Source: Gemmatimonadota bacterium (lineage in GTDB: Bacteria > Latescibacterota > UBA2968 > UBA8231). Taken from it: DNA of 64,000 bases. Both the position numbers and the translations under genes were made by a program. The notes under the pieces were generated by a model, which saw nothing but the letters and a program-made list of their open reading frames with translations, did not search any database and was not told where the DNA came from. The stretch is taken from positions 1 through 64,000 of the forward strand of contig JABJJN010000076.1 of NCBI GenBank assembly GCA_018660835.1. Reading direction: 5' to 3'. Shown piece by piece: positions 8,482 through 17,633 of the stretch. How positions within the stretch are numbered: the first letter of the stretch is position 1; each line of letters opens with the position of its first letter.

Positions 8482-10659
8482 TCAGCGTTGAGCCAGGCGG
8501 CGCCCACCGGCGAAGTCGAGGACGCCACGGACAACCTTCTCGGCGTTGCGATGGCGTAACTGCTCGTAACGAAGGGCCCACGCATCCTCGACGTGGGCCA
8601 GATTTCCAACCTCCACAAGGGCTTTCACACCGGCCGGATTGTTGCGCAATACGCCCAGGGACTGGCCGCGGGTATGTGCATCGGCACCCAAAGCGGGAAG
8701 CATCGCTCGCGCAAACCGACGGGATGCATCGTCCCTGTTGCTGCCACCGCGGCCCTCGTAGTAGAGGACAAGCGGGGCCGCTGGAGCATTCGGTGTAATA
8801 TCTGCGTGCAGGGAGAGGAAGACGGTCCGCTTCGTATCGACGCCTTGAAATGCCTCTCTGGCGATCTGCACACGGGCGCGCAGGTCACTGGGATTGCCCA
8901 TGGGCCACGCCGTGGGACGATCCGAGCTGTTGTGACTCAAAAGGTTGAATACCTCGTTCTGTTCGTGCACGAAGGTTTTCGTCGGTGGTGTCGTATGCCT
9001 GAAAAGGTGGTTGGGGCTCATCAGCGTGATGTCCACATTCGCCCCGTGCAGGCGGAACAGGACATAAGCTCGCAGGGCGATGTCATAGACATACTCATCC
9101 TCCACGATGAAGAGTCGCTGACCATTGCCGTCTACAGTGGGCACGATCGCACCAGGATCTACACCACCGTGCCCCGGATCGAGCACGATATGCCATCCCG
9201 CCAGGGCATTGCTCAACCTTCCCATTTTGTCGATGGCTGCATCGAAGCCCTTCCACAGTTGGCGCGCCTGGCGAAATGCAGCGAGCGGAGATCTTGGGTG
9301 TAACTCGAAATACTTAGGGCCACTCTGGGCATCCGCCTTCGGGCGGGTCGAAAAGTAAGGGCCATTGGCGGCGTCGATGCGTGTTGTGGTTGGATGCAGG
9401 AGGAGCTGATCCCACGGCAGCTCACGTTGCTCTATCCAGTGCTGCTTGGCGTTGAGTGGACGCACGCGCAACTGCTGCCCCGGGTGAATGATGGAGCCAG
9501 CGATGTCGTTTACGCGGCGTATCTCGTCGACACTCATCTGATGCAACTGCGCGATCTCGCTGAGATTGTCACCGCGGCGGACGGCGTAGTTGGCGAATCG
9601 TCGCTCCGCCGTCGCCTCGAGGACCAGTTCCTGGCCGGGATAGATGCGCGAACTCGTCAAATCATTCAGCTCACGAATCCTGTTGACGGTCATCCCATAC
9701 GCGCGAGCAATCTCCCAGAGCGCATCACCGCGCTCGACGACGTGAACTGTCGTAGGCGTGGAGCGCAGGCGAAGCTTCTGTCCAATGCGAATCAGGTCAC
9801 CATCGAGGCCATTGATCTGGCGCAATTGCTGCAATTCAAGCTCATGGAGCAGGGCGATCTGCGACAGGGTCTGTCCCGCTTGCACCACATGGATCCCCTC
9901 TTCCGTCGCGGAAGGTCGAAGGCGCAGCTTCTGACCTGGCGTAATGTGGTCACCTGTGAGTCCGTTCAGTCGCCGAAGCATCTGCAGACCCACATCAAAA
10001 CGTGCACCGATCGTTGACAGGTTATCGCCCTTCAGGACGGTGTAGGCCTGGGGTACCTGCTCGGGTTGCGGTGCACGGATGCGCAGAACCTGACCGATTC
10101 TGATGCCATCGCCTTGCAGGCTGTTCAGCTTGCGCAGTGCGGTCAGGGACAGGCGATGGTCGAGGGCGATCTCTGACAGCGTATCGCCACGACGCACCTT
10201 ATAGGTGTCCGCAGGCGTGTGGTTGCGGGTGGTGGTCTTGCGGCGTGGTGGTTGCGGGTCCCGATGGGGCGGTTTCAGTCGCAGGATCTGGCCTACGGCG
10301 ATGTTGTCCGTCTTGAGTCCGTTGTATTGGCGCAGCCTATCAAGAGGCAGGCCAAATCGCAGGGCGATCTGTGAAAGTGTGTCTCCTGCACGGATCGCAT
10401 ACTGATCGACGTCGACCGTCAGGCGTTGTCCAACTTGAATTACATCCGATGGCAGCTGATTCCAGGTACGAAGCTGCGATATGGATACACCATACTGTTT
10501 GGCGATCCCGGAGAGAGTTTCGGCACGCACGACTTCGTGCTGCGTCGCTGCCGAAAGATCGGCGGTCTGCATCAACGCCAGCAGCCATGACAGACTGCAC
10601 AGCGGTAGACACAGACGCCGGCACATACGCCTGGGCTTGCTCAAAAGTTCAACATCCAT
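8482..10659 (-). CDS. N-acetylmuramoyl-L-alanine amidase with seven LysM repeats
   Basis: This secreted or periplasmic cell-wall hydrolase has 725 residues. A signal peptide (hydrophobic CLPLCSLSWLLALMQTADLSA) is followed by seven LysM peptidoglycan-binding repeats across about residues 40-400, recognisable by GDTLSQIA, GDTLSEIA, GDNLSTIG, GQTLSQIA, GDALWEIA and GDNLSEIA variants. A linker and a C-terminal Amidase_3 domain (about 485-715) follow. The zinc ligands are in DPGHGG, VEDEYVYD, SLHAD and VEVGNL, all intact, so it should be active. The ATG at 10626 (MCRRLC) would give a more normal signal-peptide n-region than the one chosen. It probably acts in cell division or wall turnover. Confidence 0.92.
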   Translation of the reverse strand: MDVELLSKPRRMCRRLCLPLCSLSWLLALMQTADLSAATQHEVVRAETLSGIAKQYGVSISQLRTWNQLPSDVIQVGQRLTVDVDQYAIRAGDTLSQIALRFGLPLDRLRQYNGLKTDNIAVGQILRLKPPHRDPQPPRRKTTTRNHTPADTYKVRRGDTLSEIALDHRLSLTALRKLNSLQGDGIRIGQVLRIRAPQPEQVPQAYTVLKGDNLSTIGARFDVGLQMLRRLNGLTGDHITPGQKLRLRPSATEEGIHVVQAGQTLSQIALLHELELQQLRQINGLDGDLIRIGQKLRLRSTPTTVHVVERGDALWEIARAYGMTVNRIRELNDLTSSRIYPGQELVLEATAERRFANYAVRRGDNLSEIAQLHQMSVDEIRRVNDIAGSIIHPGQQLRVRPLNAKQHWIEQRELPWDQLLLHPTTTRIDAANGPYFSTRPKADAQSGPKYFELHPRSPLAAFRQARQLWKGFDAAIDKMGRLSNALAGWHIVLDPGHGGVDPGAIVPTVDGNGQRLFIVEDEYVYDIALRAYVLFRLHGANVDITLMSPNHLFRHTTPPTKTFVHEQNEVFNLLSHNSSDRPTAWPMGNPSDLRARVQIAREAFQGVDTKRTVFLSLHADITPNAPAAPLVLYYEGRGGSNRDDASRRFARAMLPALGADAHTRGQSLGVLRNNPAGVKALVEVGNLAHVEDAWALRYEQLRHRNAEKVVRGVLDFAGGRRLAQR

Positions 10660-10809
10660 CGGTGGTTCGAAGGGGTGTATCAGATGGGGCGTCCAGCTTC
10701 AAAGGCCGGGGGAGGCCTGCAGACGTATCTCAAACATACGTACTGGTCTCAATAATAAGGACTGACCCGCTCTTTCGCCGCGTCACCGTCACAGGTTGCC
10801 GCTTGCTGG

Positions 10810-12252
10810 ATGTCTGTTGCATCAACCAGCGACAAGGTATCTTCCGTGTCTATGAGTGACCTGAGTCAACTTCCCTCCGTCGATCAGCTGCTGCTGCAGC
10901 CAGCGCTGGAACCCCTTCTGCAAGGAGCTGATCGCACACACGCGACCACAGCGGCGCGACGGGTGCTCGCCGATCTGCGCGAGCTGATCAGATCCAGGGA
11001 AATCGAAGCAAACCGTGAGTCGCTGCTGCTCCAAGCAACCCGTCGTCTGCTAGAAGCACTCGATGTTGACGGACAATCCTCGCTGCGACCGGTGATCAAT
11101 GCGACCGGTGTCATTCTGCACACGGGGCTTGGTCGGGCACCTCTGGCTCCGGCGGCGACGCAAGCCCTGGTGCAGGCAGCTGATCACTACTGCAATCTGG
11201 AGTTGGACCTGACCAGTGGAGATCGTGGCCGACGACTCGATCACGTCGATGAAATGCTGCAGCGGTTGACGGGTGCCGAAGCGACTGCTGTGGTAAACAA
11301 CAATGCCGCCGCCGTTCTGCTGCTCCTGCATACCTTGGCGGCAGGCAGGGAAGTCATCATTTCCCGAGGACAGCTCGTCGAGATTGGTGGCTCCTTTCGA
11401 CTACCCGATATCATCGCCGCCAGTGGCGCGAAGATTCGCGAGGTGGGTACGACGAACCGCACGCACTTGCGCGACTATGAAGGGGCGATCAACGCAGAAA
11501 CCGCGCTGATCCTCGTCGTTCACCCAAGCAACTATCGGGTGGCTGGATTCACCACAGAGCCGGACGCGAAGGCGCTGACCGAATTGGGACGTCGCGCCCA
11601 CATTCCTGTTGCCTTTGATCTCGGTGGTGGCACGTTGCGCAGTCTCGATCAATGGGGATTGCCACATGAGCCGGTTGTGACAGACAGTCTCCGCGCCGGC
11701 TTTGATGTCGTCACGTTCAGCGGCGACAAGATTCTTGGGGGACCTCAGTCCGGCATTCTGGCGGGCAAGGCTGAGTTGATTGACCGCATGAAGTTAAGTC
11801 CCTTGATGCGGACCCTGCGCTGTGACAAGCTGATCCTGGCGGCTCTCGAGGCGACCCTCGATCTCTATCGACTCGACAATGAGACACTCTCACAGGCTTT
11901 GCCGACGCTGCGAATGATGACCGAATCAGTAGATCTCGTGGAGGCCAGAGCCGAGTTGCTATTGGCTCAGATCTCAACCGTGGCAAGGCAGAAACTGGGC
12001 GCCGCCGTCGTGTCGACAAAGGCGCAGGCCGGCAGTGGAGCATTGCCCGTGGAAGAGTTGGACAGTTTTGCCCTGGCCTGCAGTGACGGGAACGCAGAGG
12101 CGCTGGCGCGCCATCTACGCCTGGATTCGGAGCATGCAGTGGTGGGGCGGATCACACAAGAGCGCTTGCTCCTCGACCTGCGAACCGTGCGCGATCAAGA
12201 TGTCGTGCCACTGGCGGCAGCGGTGGAGCGAGCTGCACACGCGGTCGGATGA
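10810..12252 (+). CDS. selA: L-seryl-tRNA(Sec) selenium transferase
   Basis: SelA converts seryl-tRNA(Sec) to selenocysteyl-tRNA(Sec) using selenophosphate and PLP. The sequence follows E. coli SelA closely: LPSVDQLL at the N-terminus, RPVINATGVILHTGLGRAP, VNNNAAAVLL, EVGTTNRTH, and the PLP lysine in FSGDKILGGPQSG (about residue 307). Its presence implies that the organism makes selenoproteins. selB, selC and selD are not seen here. The start is uncertain: conserved sequence begins at 10852, and GTG 10846 has AAGGT at a good spacing, so the first 12-14 residues annotated may not be real. The next gene overlaps its stop by ATGA. Confidence 0.95.
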   Translation: MSVASTSDKVSSVSMSDLSQLPSVDQLLLQPALEPLLQGADRTHATTAARRVLADLRELIRSREIEANRESLLLQATRRLLEALDVDGQSSLRPVINATGVILHTGLGRAPLAPAATQALVQAADHYCNLELDLTSGDRGRRLDHVDEMLQRLTGAEATAVVNNNAAAVLLLLHTLAAGREVIISRGQLVEIGGSFRLPDIIAASGAKIREVGTTNRTHLRDYEGAINAETALILVVHPSNYRVAGFTTEPDAKALTELGRRAHIPVAFDLGGGTLRSLDQWGLPHEPVVTDSLRAGFDVVTFSGDKILGGPQSGILAGKAELIDRMKLSPLMRTLRCDKLILAALEATLDLYRLDNETLSQALPTLRMMTESVDLVEARAELLLAQISTVARQKLGAAVVSTKAQAGSGALPVEELDSFALACSDGNAEALARHLRLDSEHAVVGRITQERLLLDLRTVRDQDVVPLAAAVERAAHAVG

Positions 12253-12713
12253 GTGCGAAGAAGCTGGCTCGCAGGCTCAGACTTCCGAGTCGACGGCGCC
12301 TTGTCTCGTGCCTGGTATTGTGCTGCGTCGCCTGTGGCGGCGGGGGTGGTGGGATGGCGCCTGATGATGGGAATGGTGATTCACCCGTGGACGAGGAGCC
12401 ACTCCAAGCAGGTGAGATCCGCCTAGCCAACCAAACGAACTATGACATGGAGAGTGCATACCTGCATGTCGACGAGGACGGGGAGCGCATCGTTCGGGCA
12501 GTGGTAGTGCCTGGCACAGAGGCGATCATCAGCGACGGAGAATTGTCTGCTGGCACGCAGGTCGAATTTGATCTGGTGCTACAGATCCCCACGAGTGAGG
12601 GGCTGCGCGTTAGGCGCAAGGCGAAGATCGTCGTCGACGGCGACATCATCGTGACCGCAGTCCTGGTCGACGAATTGGATCCCTTCTCGTTGGCCGTGTC
12701 GACGGGCCTCTAG
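12249..12713 (+). CDS. Putative lipoprotein (154 aa)
   Basis: An arginine-rich n-region and the hydrophobic RLVSCLVLCCVAC end in a lipobox-like cysteine followed by a run of glycines, which is typical of a lipoprotein with a flexible tether. The remaining 115 residues are acidic and predicted mostly beta. No family is recognised. The start overlaps the selA stop by ATGA, so it is probably cotranslated, although no functional tie to selenium is evident. The last 4 bases overlap the convergent fliG gene. Confidence 0.75.
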   Translation: MSAKKLARRLRLPSRRRLVSCLVLCCVACGGGGGGMAPDDGNGDSPVDEEPLQAGEIRLANQTNYDMESAYLHVDEDGERIVRAVVVPGTEAIISDGELSAGTQVEFDLVLQIPTSEGLRVRRKAKIVVDGDIIVTAVLVDELDPFSLAVSTGL

Positions 12714-13750
12714 ACGAATCGATCCTCGGCATCGCCGCGGATGATCTGGACCTGCCCCTGGTCCTCGAGTTGGCGAATCTTCTGCACGATTCGAAGTTGA
12801 ATCTCTTCGACCTCACTCAGACGCATGGGGCCGGCGAACTCCATCTCTTCCTCGATGAATCCGCGAATTCGCTCTGACATATTGCCGAGCAACTTCTCCT
12901 TCACTTCTTCGCTCGCCGCCTTCAAGGCGATGACAATGTCCTTCTGTTCTACCTCGCGCAGCACAACCTGAATCTCACGGTCCGTCAGTTTCTGTAGATC
13001 CTCGAAGACGAACATCTGGTTGCGCACATACTCAGCAACCTCCGGATCCTGCGCATCGAGACGGTCGAGGACGTTCTTCTCGACAGAGCCACCTGTCAGA
13101 TTCAGAATGTCGGCTACGACTTTCGGTCCACCCACATCCTGGTTGCCACCGAGAATGTCGCGCAGGTTCGCCTCGAGACTTTCCTCGATCTGCTTGAGCA
13201 CATGGGGCGTGATATTCTCCATCGTCGCAATCCGATAGGAGACCTCGGCCTGCGTCATTTCCGGCAACTGGGCAAGAATTCCGGCAGCCTGTTCTGCGTC
13301 CAGTTGTGAGAGAATGAGGGCGATTGTCTGCGGGTGCTCATGCGAGATAAAGGGCGCGATCTGCTCGGGCGGAACATTGCGCAATAGATAGAAGCCAGAG
13401 GAGACGGTGCTCAGGACGCGATCAAGAATGTCCTGCGCTTTGCGGGGGCCGACGGCGCGTTCGAGGGCGCCGCGGGCGAAATCCACACCTCCCTGGCTCA
13501 TGTATTCGCCAGCGAGCAGGTGCTGCTCGAATTCAGACAGGACTTCATCCTGCAATTCGAGGGGAAGATGCTTGAGTTCGGCGATCGTATGGGTGAGTTC
13601 CTCGATCTCATAATCTGAGAGGAACTTCATCACATCTGCCGCGCCCTCCTGCCCGAGAGCGACCATCATAATGGCCGACTTCTCTTTGGGCGAGAGTTCA
13701 ATTTCCTGCTCGAGATACTTGTCTTTGGCGATGACGTTGGATTCGCTCAT
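12710..13750 (-). CDS. fliG: Flagellar motor switch protein FliG
   Basis: This is a 346-residue protein, the usual FliG length. The N-terminal segment (LSPKEKSAIMMVALGQEGAA) matches FliG-N, the middle domain carries the EHPQTIALILSQL motif (about 155-170), and the C-terminal domain has FVFEDLQKLTDREIQVVLREV, the charged torque-generating region. The start ATG 13750 follows GGCGGAGCCCG. No other flagellar gene is nearby, which is unusual: FliG is normally in a large fli operon. It may belong to a dispersed flagellar set or have another role. It converges on the lipoprotein gene with a 4-base overlap. Confidence 0.94.
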   Translation of the reverse strand: MSESNVIAKDKYLEQEIELSPKEKSAIMMVALGQEGAADVMKFLSDYEIEELTHTIAELKHLPLELQDEVLSEFEQHLLAGEYMSQGGVDFARGALERAVGPRKAQDILDRVLSTVSSGFYLLRNVPPEQIAPFISHEHPQTIALILSQLDAEQAAGILAQLPEMTQAEVSYRIATMENITPHVLKQIEESLEANLRDILGGNQDVGGPKVVADILNLTGGSVEKNVLDRLDAQDPEVAEYVRNQMFVFEDLQKLTDREIQVVLREVEQKDIVIALKAASEEVKEKLLGNMSERIRGFIEEEMEFAGPMRLSEVEEIQLRIVQKIRQLEDQGQVQIIRGDAEDRFV

Positions 13751-14189
13751 CGGGCTCCGCCTGTTGTTGAGTCGCCGGTCCTGGTACGCCAGGAATGGCA
13801 TATCCTTCCCACCTCATGGCAGGAACTTCCAGCATCCATCTGCAATTCAAATGGATACCAGCTGGGCAAGTTCATTCGAAAGGGCCTGTAAGTTCTTTTG
13901 AAACAGCTCTTTACCGACCACTGCAGAAGACTGCCGTGAACTCCTGCGAGTAGATCTTCATAGAGTTCATGCAAAGGCCGGACCACCGTCTTTCAAACGG
14001 CCAATTCTTCCCGACTATCGCGGATGCCAAAGCACCTTGCCTAGCGCCTGAGGCGAAGCTATATTGACTAACACCCTATTAATTCTGACGTTTGCAACAG
14101 CTTAAAGAAGTTCGCTCTACCCCCAGTTGTGACGTAGTTCCCCCCACTTCCCACATGCTTTGCCCCCCTCCCCGGGCTTTCCAGGCACA
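13751..14189. other. Intergenic region between divergent fliG and PAS genes
   Basis: About 440 bases contain no convincing coding sequence. It probably holds the promoters of fliG and of the PAS-domain gene. A short CGCCTGAGGCG palindrome lies near 14045, followed by an AT-rich stretch (14060-14085). No promoter hexamer pair with correct spacing stands out on either strand. Confidence 0.35.
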
Positions 14190-15251
14190 ATGGCACCTCT
14201 GTGTGCGATTGTTATGCCGAAGGTCGTGGAACGTATTATGCACGAGGGCGAAATATTGGTGGAGCCAGCGGGACTGCTGACGGACGTGCGTCGTCAGGTC
14301 TTCGAGTGCTGGCTACAAAATCCATTCCTCGATGATGACGTTGCCGGAATTTCTCTGCGCCTCGGCGTGCCTCTGGTTGATGTCGACGAGGCAGTGGCAC
14401 ATCTATCTCAGGCTGGCCTGTTGCGCCCTGCCGCCGGTGGTGGCTTTGCGCTAACCGTCGACCTGGGCGGAGTCACACTTCCGGAGGATCTCTTTCTTCC
14501 GTCGCAGGCTCTCGTCGATGAACCGATTCCGGCTGACGCCGACGCAGACGAGACCGCCGAGGATGAGGCGCGGATGACCCTCGATTCTCTGTCCGGCGCC
14601 CTCGAAATCGAAACAGATGATGGGATCGATGAGGATGCCGTCATTGATCTGCTGCCATCCGGCCATCGATCAGAGGACCTGGCGCGCGAGATTGCCGCAA
14701 CCCTGGCAGCTCTGGTCCCGCAAGAGCAGCTAGGGGACGCAGATCTACTCGACGTGATGCCCTTTGGTGTCATCGTCCTGCAGCCGAATGGCGCACTTGA
14801 ACTGGCCAACAGTGAAGCCGCACGCCTCTTAGGTCTTCCACTCGAAGATCTTGATGGGGCCACCTTTGAAATGGCAACAGGCGTTAACCCCCTCACTGTG
14901 CTGCGAGCAGAGTCGAGTCTGAGTTTCTCCCTTACGGAGCCGGAACCCCTCGAAATCACACTACAGCCCCATCGTCTGTCCGCGGGCGAGGTGATTCTCA
15001 TCTTCGTCCGCGATGTCGCGCTGTTGGAGGAGGTCTCCCGGATTCAAGCTGATGTCCAGGAAGAGCTCTATGACCGGATGCGCGACGAGATGGTGGATCC
15101 GCTGGCGATGATCGAGGAATTTCTCGAGACGCCTGATTCTGCCGGTCTTGTTGATGCACGTTTCGCCATGGAGCAGATCAACGCATTTCTGCGACAGCAC
15201 TTCATCTCTCGCCGCGACTCACAGGAGGGGCAGGGCCCGGAGCCCTGCTAA
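14190..15251 (+). CDS. PAS-domain protein without a kinase domain
   Basis: This is an acidic protein of about 353 residues. The N-terminal part (MHEGEILVEPAGLLTDVRRQVFECW and on) looks like a small winged-helix-like region ending LSQAGLLRPA. A disordered, highly acidic linker follows, then a PAS fold (DLLDVMPFGVIVLQPNG, ANSEAARLLGLP). The C-terminal helix EEVSRIQADVQEELYDRMRDEM resembles a histidine-kinase dimerisation helix, but has no phospho-acceptor His and no ATPase domain. It is likely a sensory or scaffold protein, not an enzyme. The start is uncertain among ATG 14190, 14214 and 14238; AGGC precedes 14190. It lies 9 bases upstream of the HEAT-like gene and probably shares its transcript. 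Confidence 0.7.
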   Translation: MAPLCAIVMPKVVERIMHEGEILVEPAGLLTDVRRQVFECWLQNPFLDDDVAGISLRLGVPLVDVDEAVAHLSQAGLLRPAAGGGFALTVDLGGVTLPEDLFLPSQALVDEPIPADADADETAEDEARMTLDSLSGALEIETDDGIDEDAVIDLLPSGHRSEDLAREIAATLAALVPQEQLGDADLLDVMPFGVIVLQPNGALELANSEAARLLGLPLEDLDGATFEMATGVNPLTVLRAESSLSFSLTEPEPLEITLQPHRLSAGEVILIFVRDVALLEEVSRIQADVQEELYDRMRDEMVDPLAMIEEFLETPDSAGLVDARFAMEQINAFLRQHFISRRDSQEGQGPEPC

Positions 15252-15260
15252 GAACCCTAC

Positions 15261-16475
15261 ATGGTTATGGATATTCGCCAGACGTGGGCCGACAATGTTG
15301 ATAAGAAGCGCCAAGCACAAGACGAGTCCGCACAGATGGATCCGTCGGCGAAGGACGTGCCTGCTGCGCACGACTCGGGCCACGAGGATTCCCAGGCTCA
15401 GGCAGCCGAGCCTGCACAGATCAAGGCGGTGCCCCTCGACCCCGTGCCTGAACCGGTACCTGATGTTGATCTCGAGGGTTTGATCACACAGGTGGCCACG
15501 GGTGATGCTGAGGTGCGCGCCAGATCTGCAACACAGCTGCGCGCCCTGGTTCCCGGCAGTGACGGGATCGAACTACTCTTCGACCTGGCGTCGCGCGATG
15601 GAGACCCACGTCGGTTGCCGGCTATCCAGGCACTGGGCCATCATCGCCAATGGATGTCGACGCGGACACGCGTCGAGACGATTCTCAAACTCGCCCGCGC
15701 CGAGCGTGATCCAGAAATCGCTGCAGCGCTGGTCTGGACCCTTCGACAGCGCGAAGAATTGCGCGAATTTCTATTGCACACGATGCACACTGTGGCCCGC
15801 GAAGCGGCACTTGGCGTGCCCGTCTCCCACAGCACGGTCGAGGCGATCGTGCATGCCATGCTCGTAGGGCGTGCGCCTGATGTTGATATGATTCTGGCGC
15901 AGAAGCTACCCGCCATGCACGCGAGTCACACAAAAATGGCCATCGACATCCTGCAGGTGATGGCCTCCTTCTCCTCAACGGAGGAACAACGTCTCGTCGT
16001 TGAGAACTTGCCGCAGCCGCCATTGTTCGAAGCCTTCGTCGAGGGGCGCTCGCGCCCAGCACTCAATCCGGAGCCCACTGAGGGTGAGACACTTGCTCTC
16101 AAGCAATGGCACGACCTGTCCCGACTCACGTCACAGGCTTTGCTGGATCGTCCCGGTGCGGATCTGATTCGGTATCTGGTGAATCGGTGTGCTGCAGACG
16201 AGCCCTTTGCTCGGCGCCATGCCGGATTTCTGCAAAAGGCCATGGCCGGCACGCGCGACACGCTAGGTGCCGAAGTACTGGACGATTTCGAGCGTCTCAC
16301 GCAGGGCGCGACGGAAGAACGAATCGAACGGATGGCCCTGCTGTTGATGGAGTTGGTAGACAAGATCGCCGGCGGCGAAAGCCATTCCCAGGCATCGGAT
16401 CTGCTGGAGAAGTGGAAGAGCCATTCACCGGCTCTGAAGCTGAAGATCTACCACATGCAGCAGGGACTCAGGTAG
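15261..16475 (+). CDS. HEAT-like helical-repeat protein
   Basis: This is a soluble protein of 404 residues. Residues 1-70 are disordered and rich in Gln, Pro and Ala. From about 73 it is all-helical with repeated pairs typical of HEAT repeats (ITQVATGDAEVRARSATQLRAL; IELLFDLASRDGDPRRLPAIQAL; ILKLARAERDPEIAAALVWTL). HEAT repeats usually bind proteins, so an adaptor role with the upstream PAS protein is plausible inference. No enzymatic motif is seen. It ends about 40 bases before a terminator. Confidence 0.72.
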   Translation: MVMDIRQTWADNVDKKRQAQDESAQMDPSAKDVPAAHDSGHEDSQAQAAEPAQIKAVPLDPVPEPVPDVDLEGLITQVATGDAEVRARSATQLRALVPGSDGIELLFDLASRDGDPRRLPAIQALGHHRQWMSTRTRVETILKLARAERDPEIAAALVWTLRQREELREFLLHTMHTVAREAALGVPVSHSTVEAIVHAMLVGRAPDVDMILAQKLPAMHASHTKMAIDILQVMASFSSTEEQRLVVENLPQPPLFEAFVEGRSRPALNPEPTEGETLALKQWHDLSRLTSQALLDRPGADLIRYLVNRCAADEPFARRHAGFLQKAMAGTRDTLGAEVLDDFERLTQGATEERIERMALLLMELVDKIAGGESHSQASDLLEKWKSHSPALKLKIYHMQQGLR

Positions 16476-16511
16476 GCGACGTAGCAGCCGCACAGATGGG
16501 CGCCGCTGTAG

Positions 16512-16545
16512 ACGCTCCGAGCCTTAAACGGCCCGGGGCGTTTTC
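16512..16545 (+). terminator. Rho-independent terminator after the PAS/HEAT pair
   Basis: A GC-rich stem (16512-16523 with 16530-16541, several G-T pairs) is followed by TTTT then CTATT. It lies between the HEAT-like gene and the convergent lptG gene, whose stop is at 16548. Confidence 0.65.
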
Positions 16546-16547
16546 TA

Positions 16548-17633
16548 TTATGTGTGGGTGCGCCGCAGGTAGATGATGCTGAGCAGGCCGAAGACGACAT
16601 TGGCCAACCACGCGCCGAGCCAGGGGCCGAGGACGCCATTCCAGCCGAGAGCCTGGCCCGCCTTTACGCAGCTATAAAAGACGAAGCAGATCAACACACC
16701 GAGACCGAAAGCATTGGCGCGCCCACTGCGGCGGGCATTGGCTGCAAGTGGGGCTCCAAGGCAGAAAATCACGACACAGGTGAAGGGAAAGGAAACCTTC
16801 AGATTCAAATCGACCAGGTGGCGTGTGACATCCTCGCCATTTGATCGGGCCCGCTCGATATATTTTTCGAGTTGGGCATAGTTCATCTCTTCCGGTTGTC
16901 GTTGCTGGCGAGCCAGATCAGCCGGCAACAAGGTCAGTTGCGACAGGACGAGGCTGTCGAACGGCGTCGTGACGGCATGGTCCCCATCCAGGCTGTGGTA
17001 GTGACCATCTACGAGCCACCAACGTTCCCCCGCCGCACTGCTGCGCCACTGCAGTTGACGGCCGACGGCACGTTCCAGCGTCTGCTGGCCATCTGTCCGC
17101 TCCCAAGTGACGTCATGTGCTCGCCGGCGCGTATGGTCGTAGGATCGGGCAAAGATGAACTGGCCCTTCACATCCTGCAGCAGGACCTGACGACGTGAAC
17201 CATCGGCCCGTCGATACGAGCGGATCTCATCCCGCGTCGAGTTGTAGCGGAAGGTCGCCGGCGGCACGATGACGTCGGTGAACAGATAGGCTGCCCCAGC
17301 GAAGAGGAGGGCAAACAGATACAGAGGGGCCAACAGTCGGTGCAGGCTGATGCCGGCCGCTTTTGCGGCCGTGATTTCACTGCGCCGGGCAAGACCCGTT
17401 AGGGAGAACAGAGTTCCGAGCAGCGTCGTGATGGGCAGCGTCAAGACAATCCAATAGGGGGATCGGTAGACATAATAGCGGACGATCTGCGAAAGTTCCG
17501 CTTCGTGATCGATGAAGGTATCGATGTTCTCTATGAGATCGACGACGATCGCGATAGACCACAAGGCGATGCCACTGAGTGCGAGGCTGTACAGATGACG
17601 CCGCAAGACGTAACGATCGAGCAAATGCATCAT
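16548..17633 (-). CDS. lptG: LPS export ABC permease LptG (YjgP/YjgQ family)
   Basis: This inner-membrane subunit of the Lpt machine extracts LPS and passes it to the periplasmic bridge. It has about 361 residues: three N-terminal transmembrane helices (12-35, 55-77, 95-120), a periplasmic beta-jellyroll, and three C-terminal helices beginning NLKVSFPFTCVVIFCLGAPLA. The family coupling-helix region SLTGLARRSEITAAKAAGIS is present. The ATGATG start overlaps the lptF stop, so the pair is translationally coupled. It is assigned LptG rather than LptF by gene order and shorter periplasmic domain. Confidence 0.88.
   Translation of the reverse strand: MMHLLDRYVLRRHLYSLALSGIALWSIAIVVDLIENIDTFIDHEAELSQIVRYYVYRSPYWIVLTLPITTLLGTLFSLTGLARRSEITAAKAAGISLHRLLAPLYLFALLFAGAAYLFTDVIVPPATFRYNSTRDEIRSYRRADGSRRQVLLQDVKGQFIFARSYDHTRRRAHDVTWERTDGQQTLERAVGRQLQWRSSAAGERWWLVDGHYHSLDGDHAVTTPFDSLVLSQLTLLPADLARQQRQPEEMNYAQLEKYIERARSNGEDVTRHLVDLNLKVSFPFTCVVIFCLGAPLAANARRSGRANAFGLGVLICFVFYSCVKAGQALGWNGVLGPWLGAWLANVVFGLLSIIYLRRTHT

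Noticed and set aside
10200-10260. G-rich run in the amidase gene as a regulatory repeat
   Set aside because: It is the Pro/Arg/Thr-rich linker between LysM repeats 2 and 3 read on the opposite strand.
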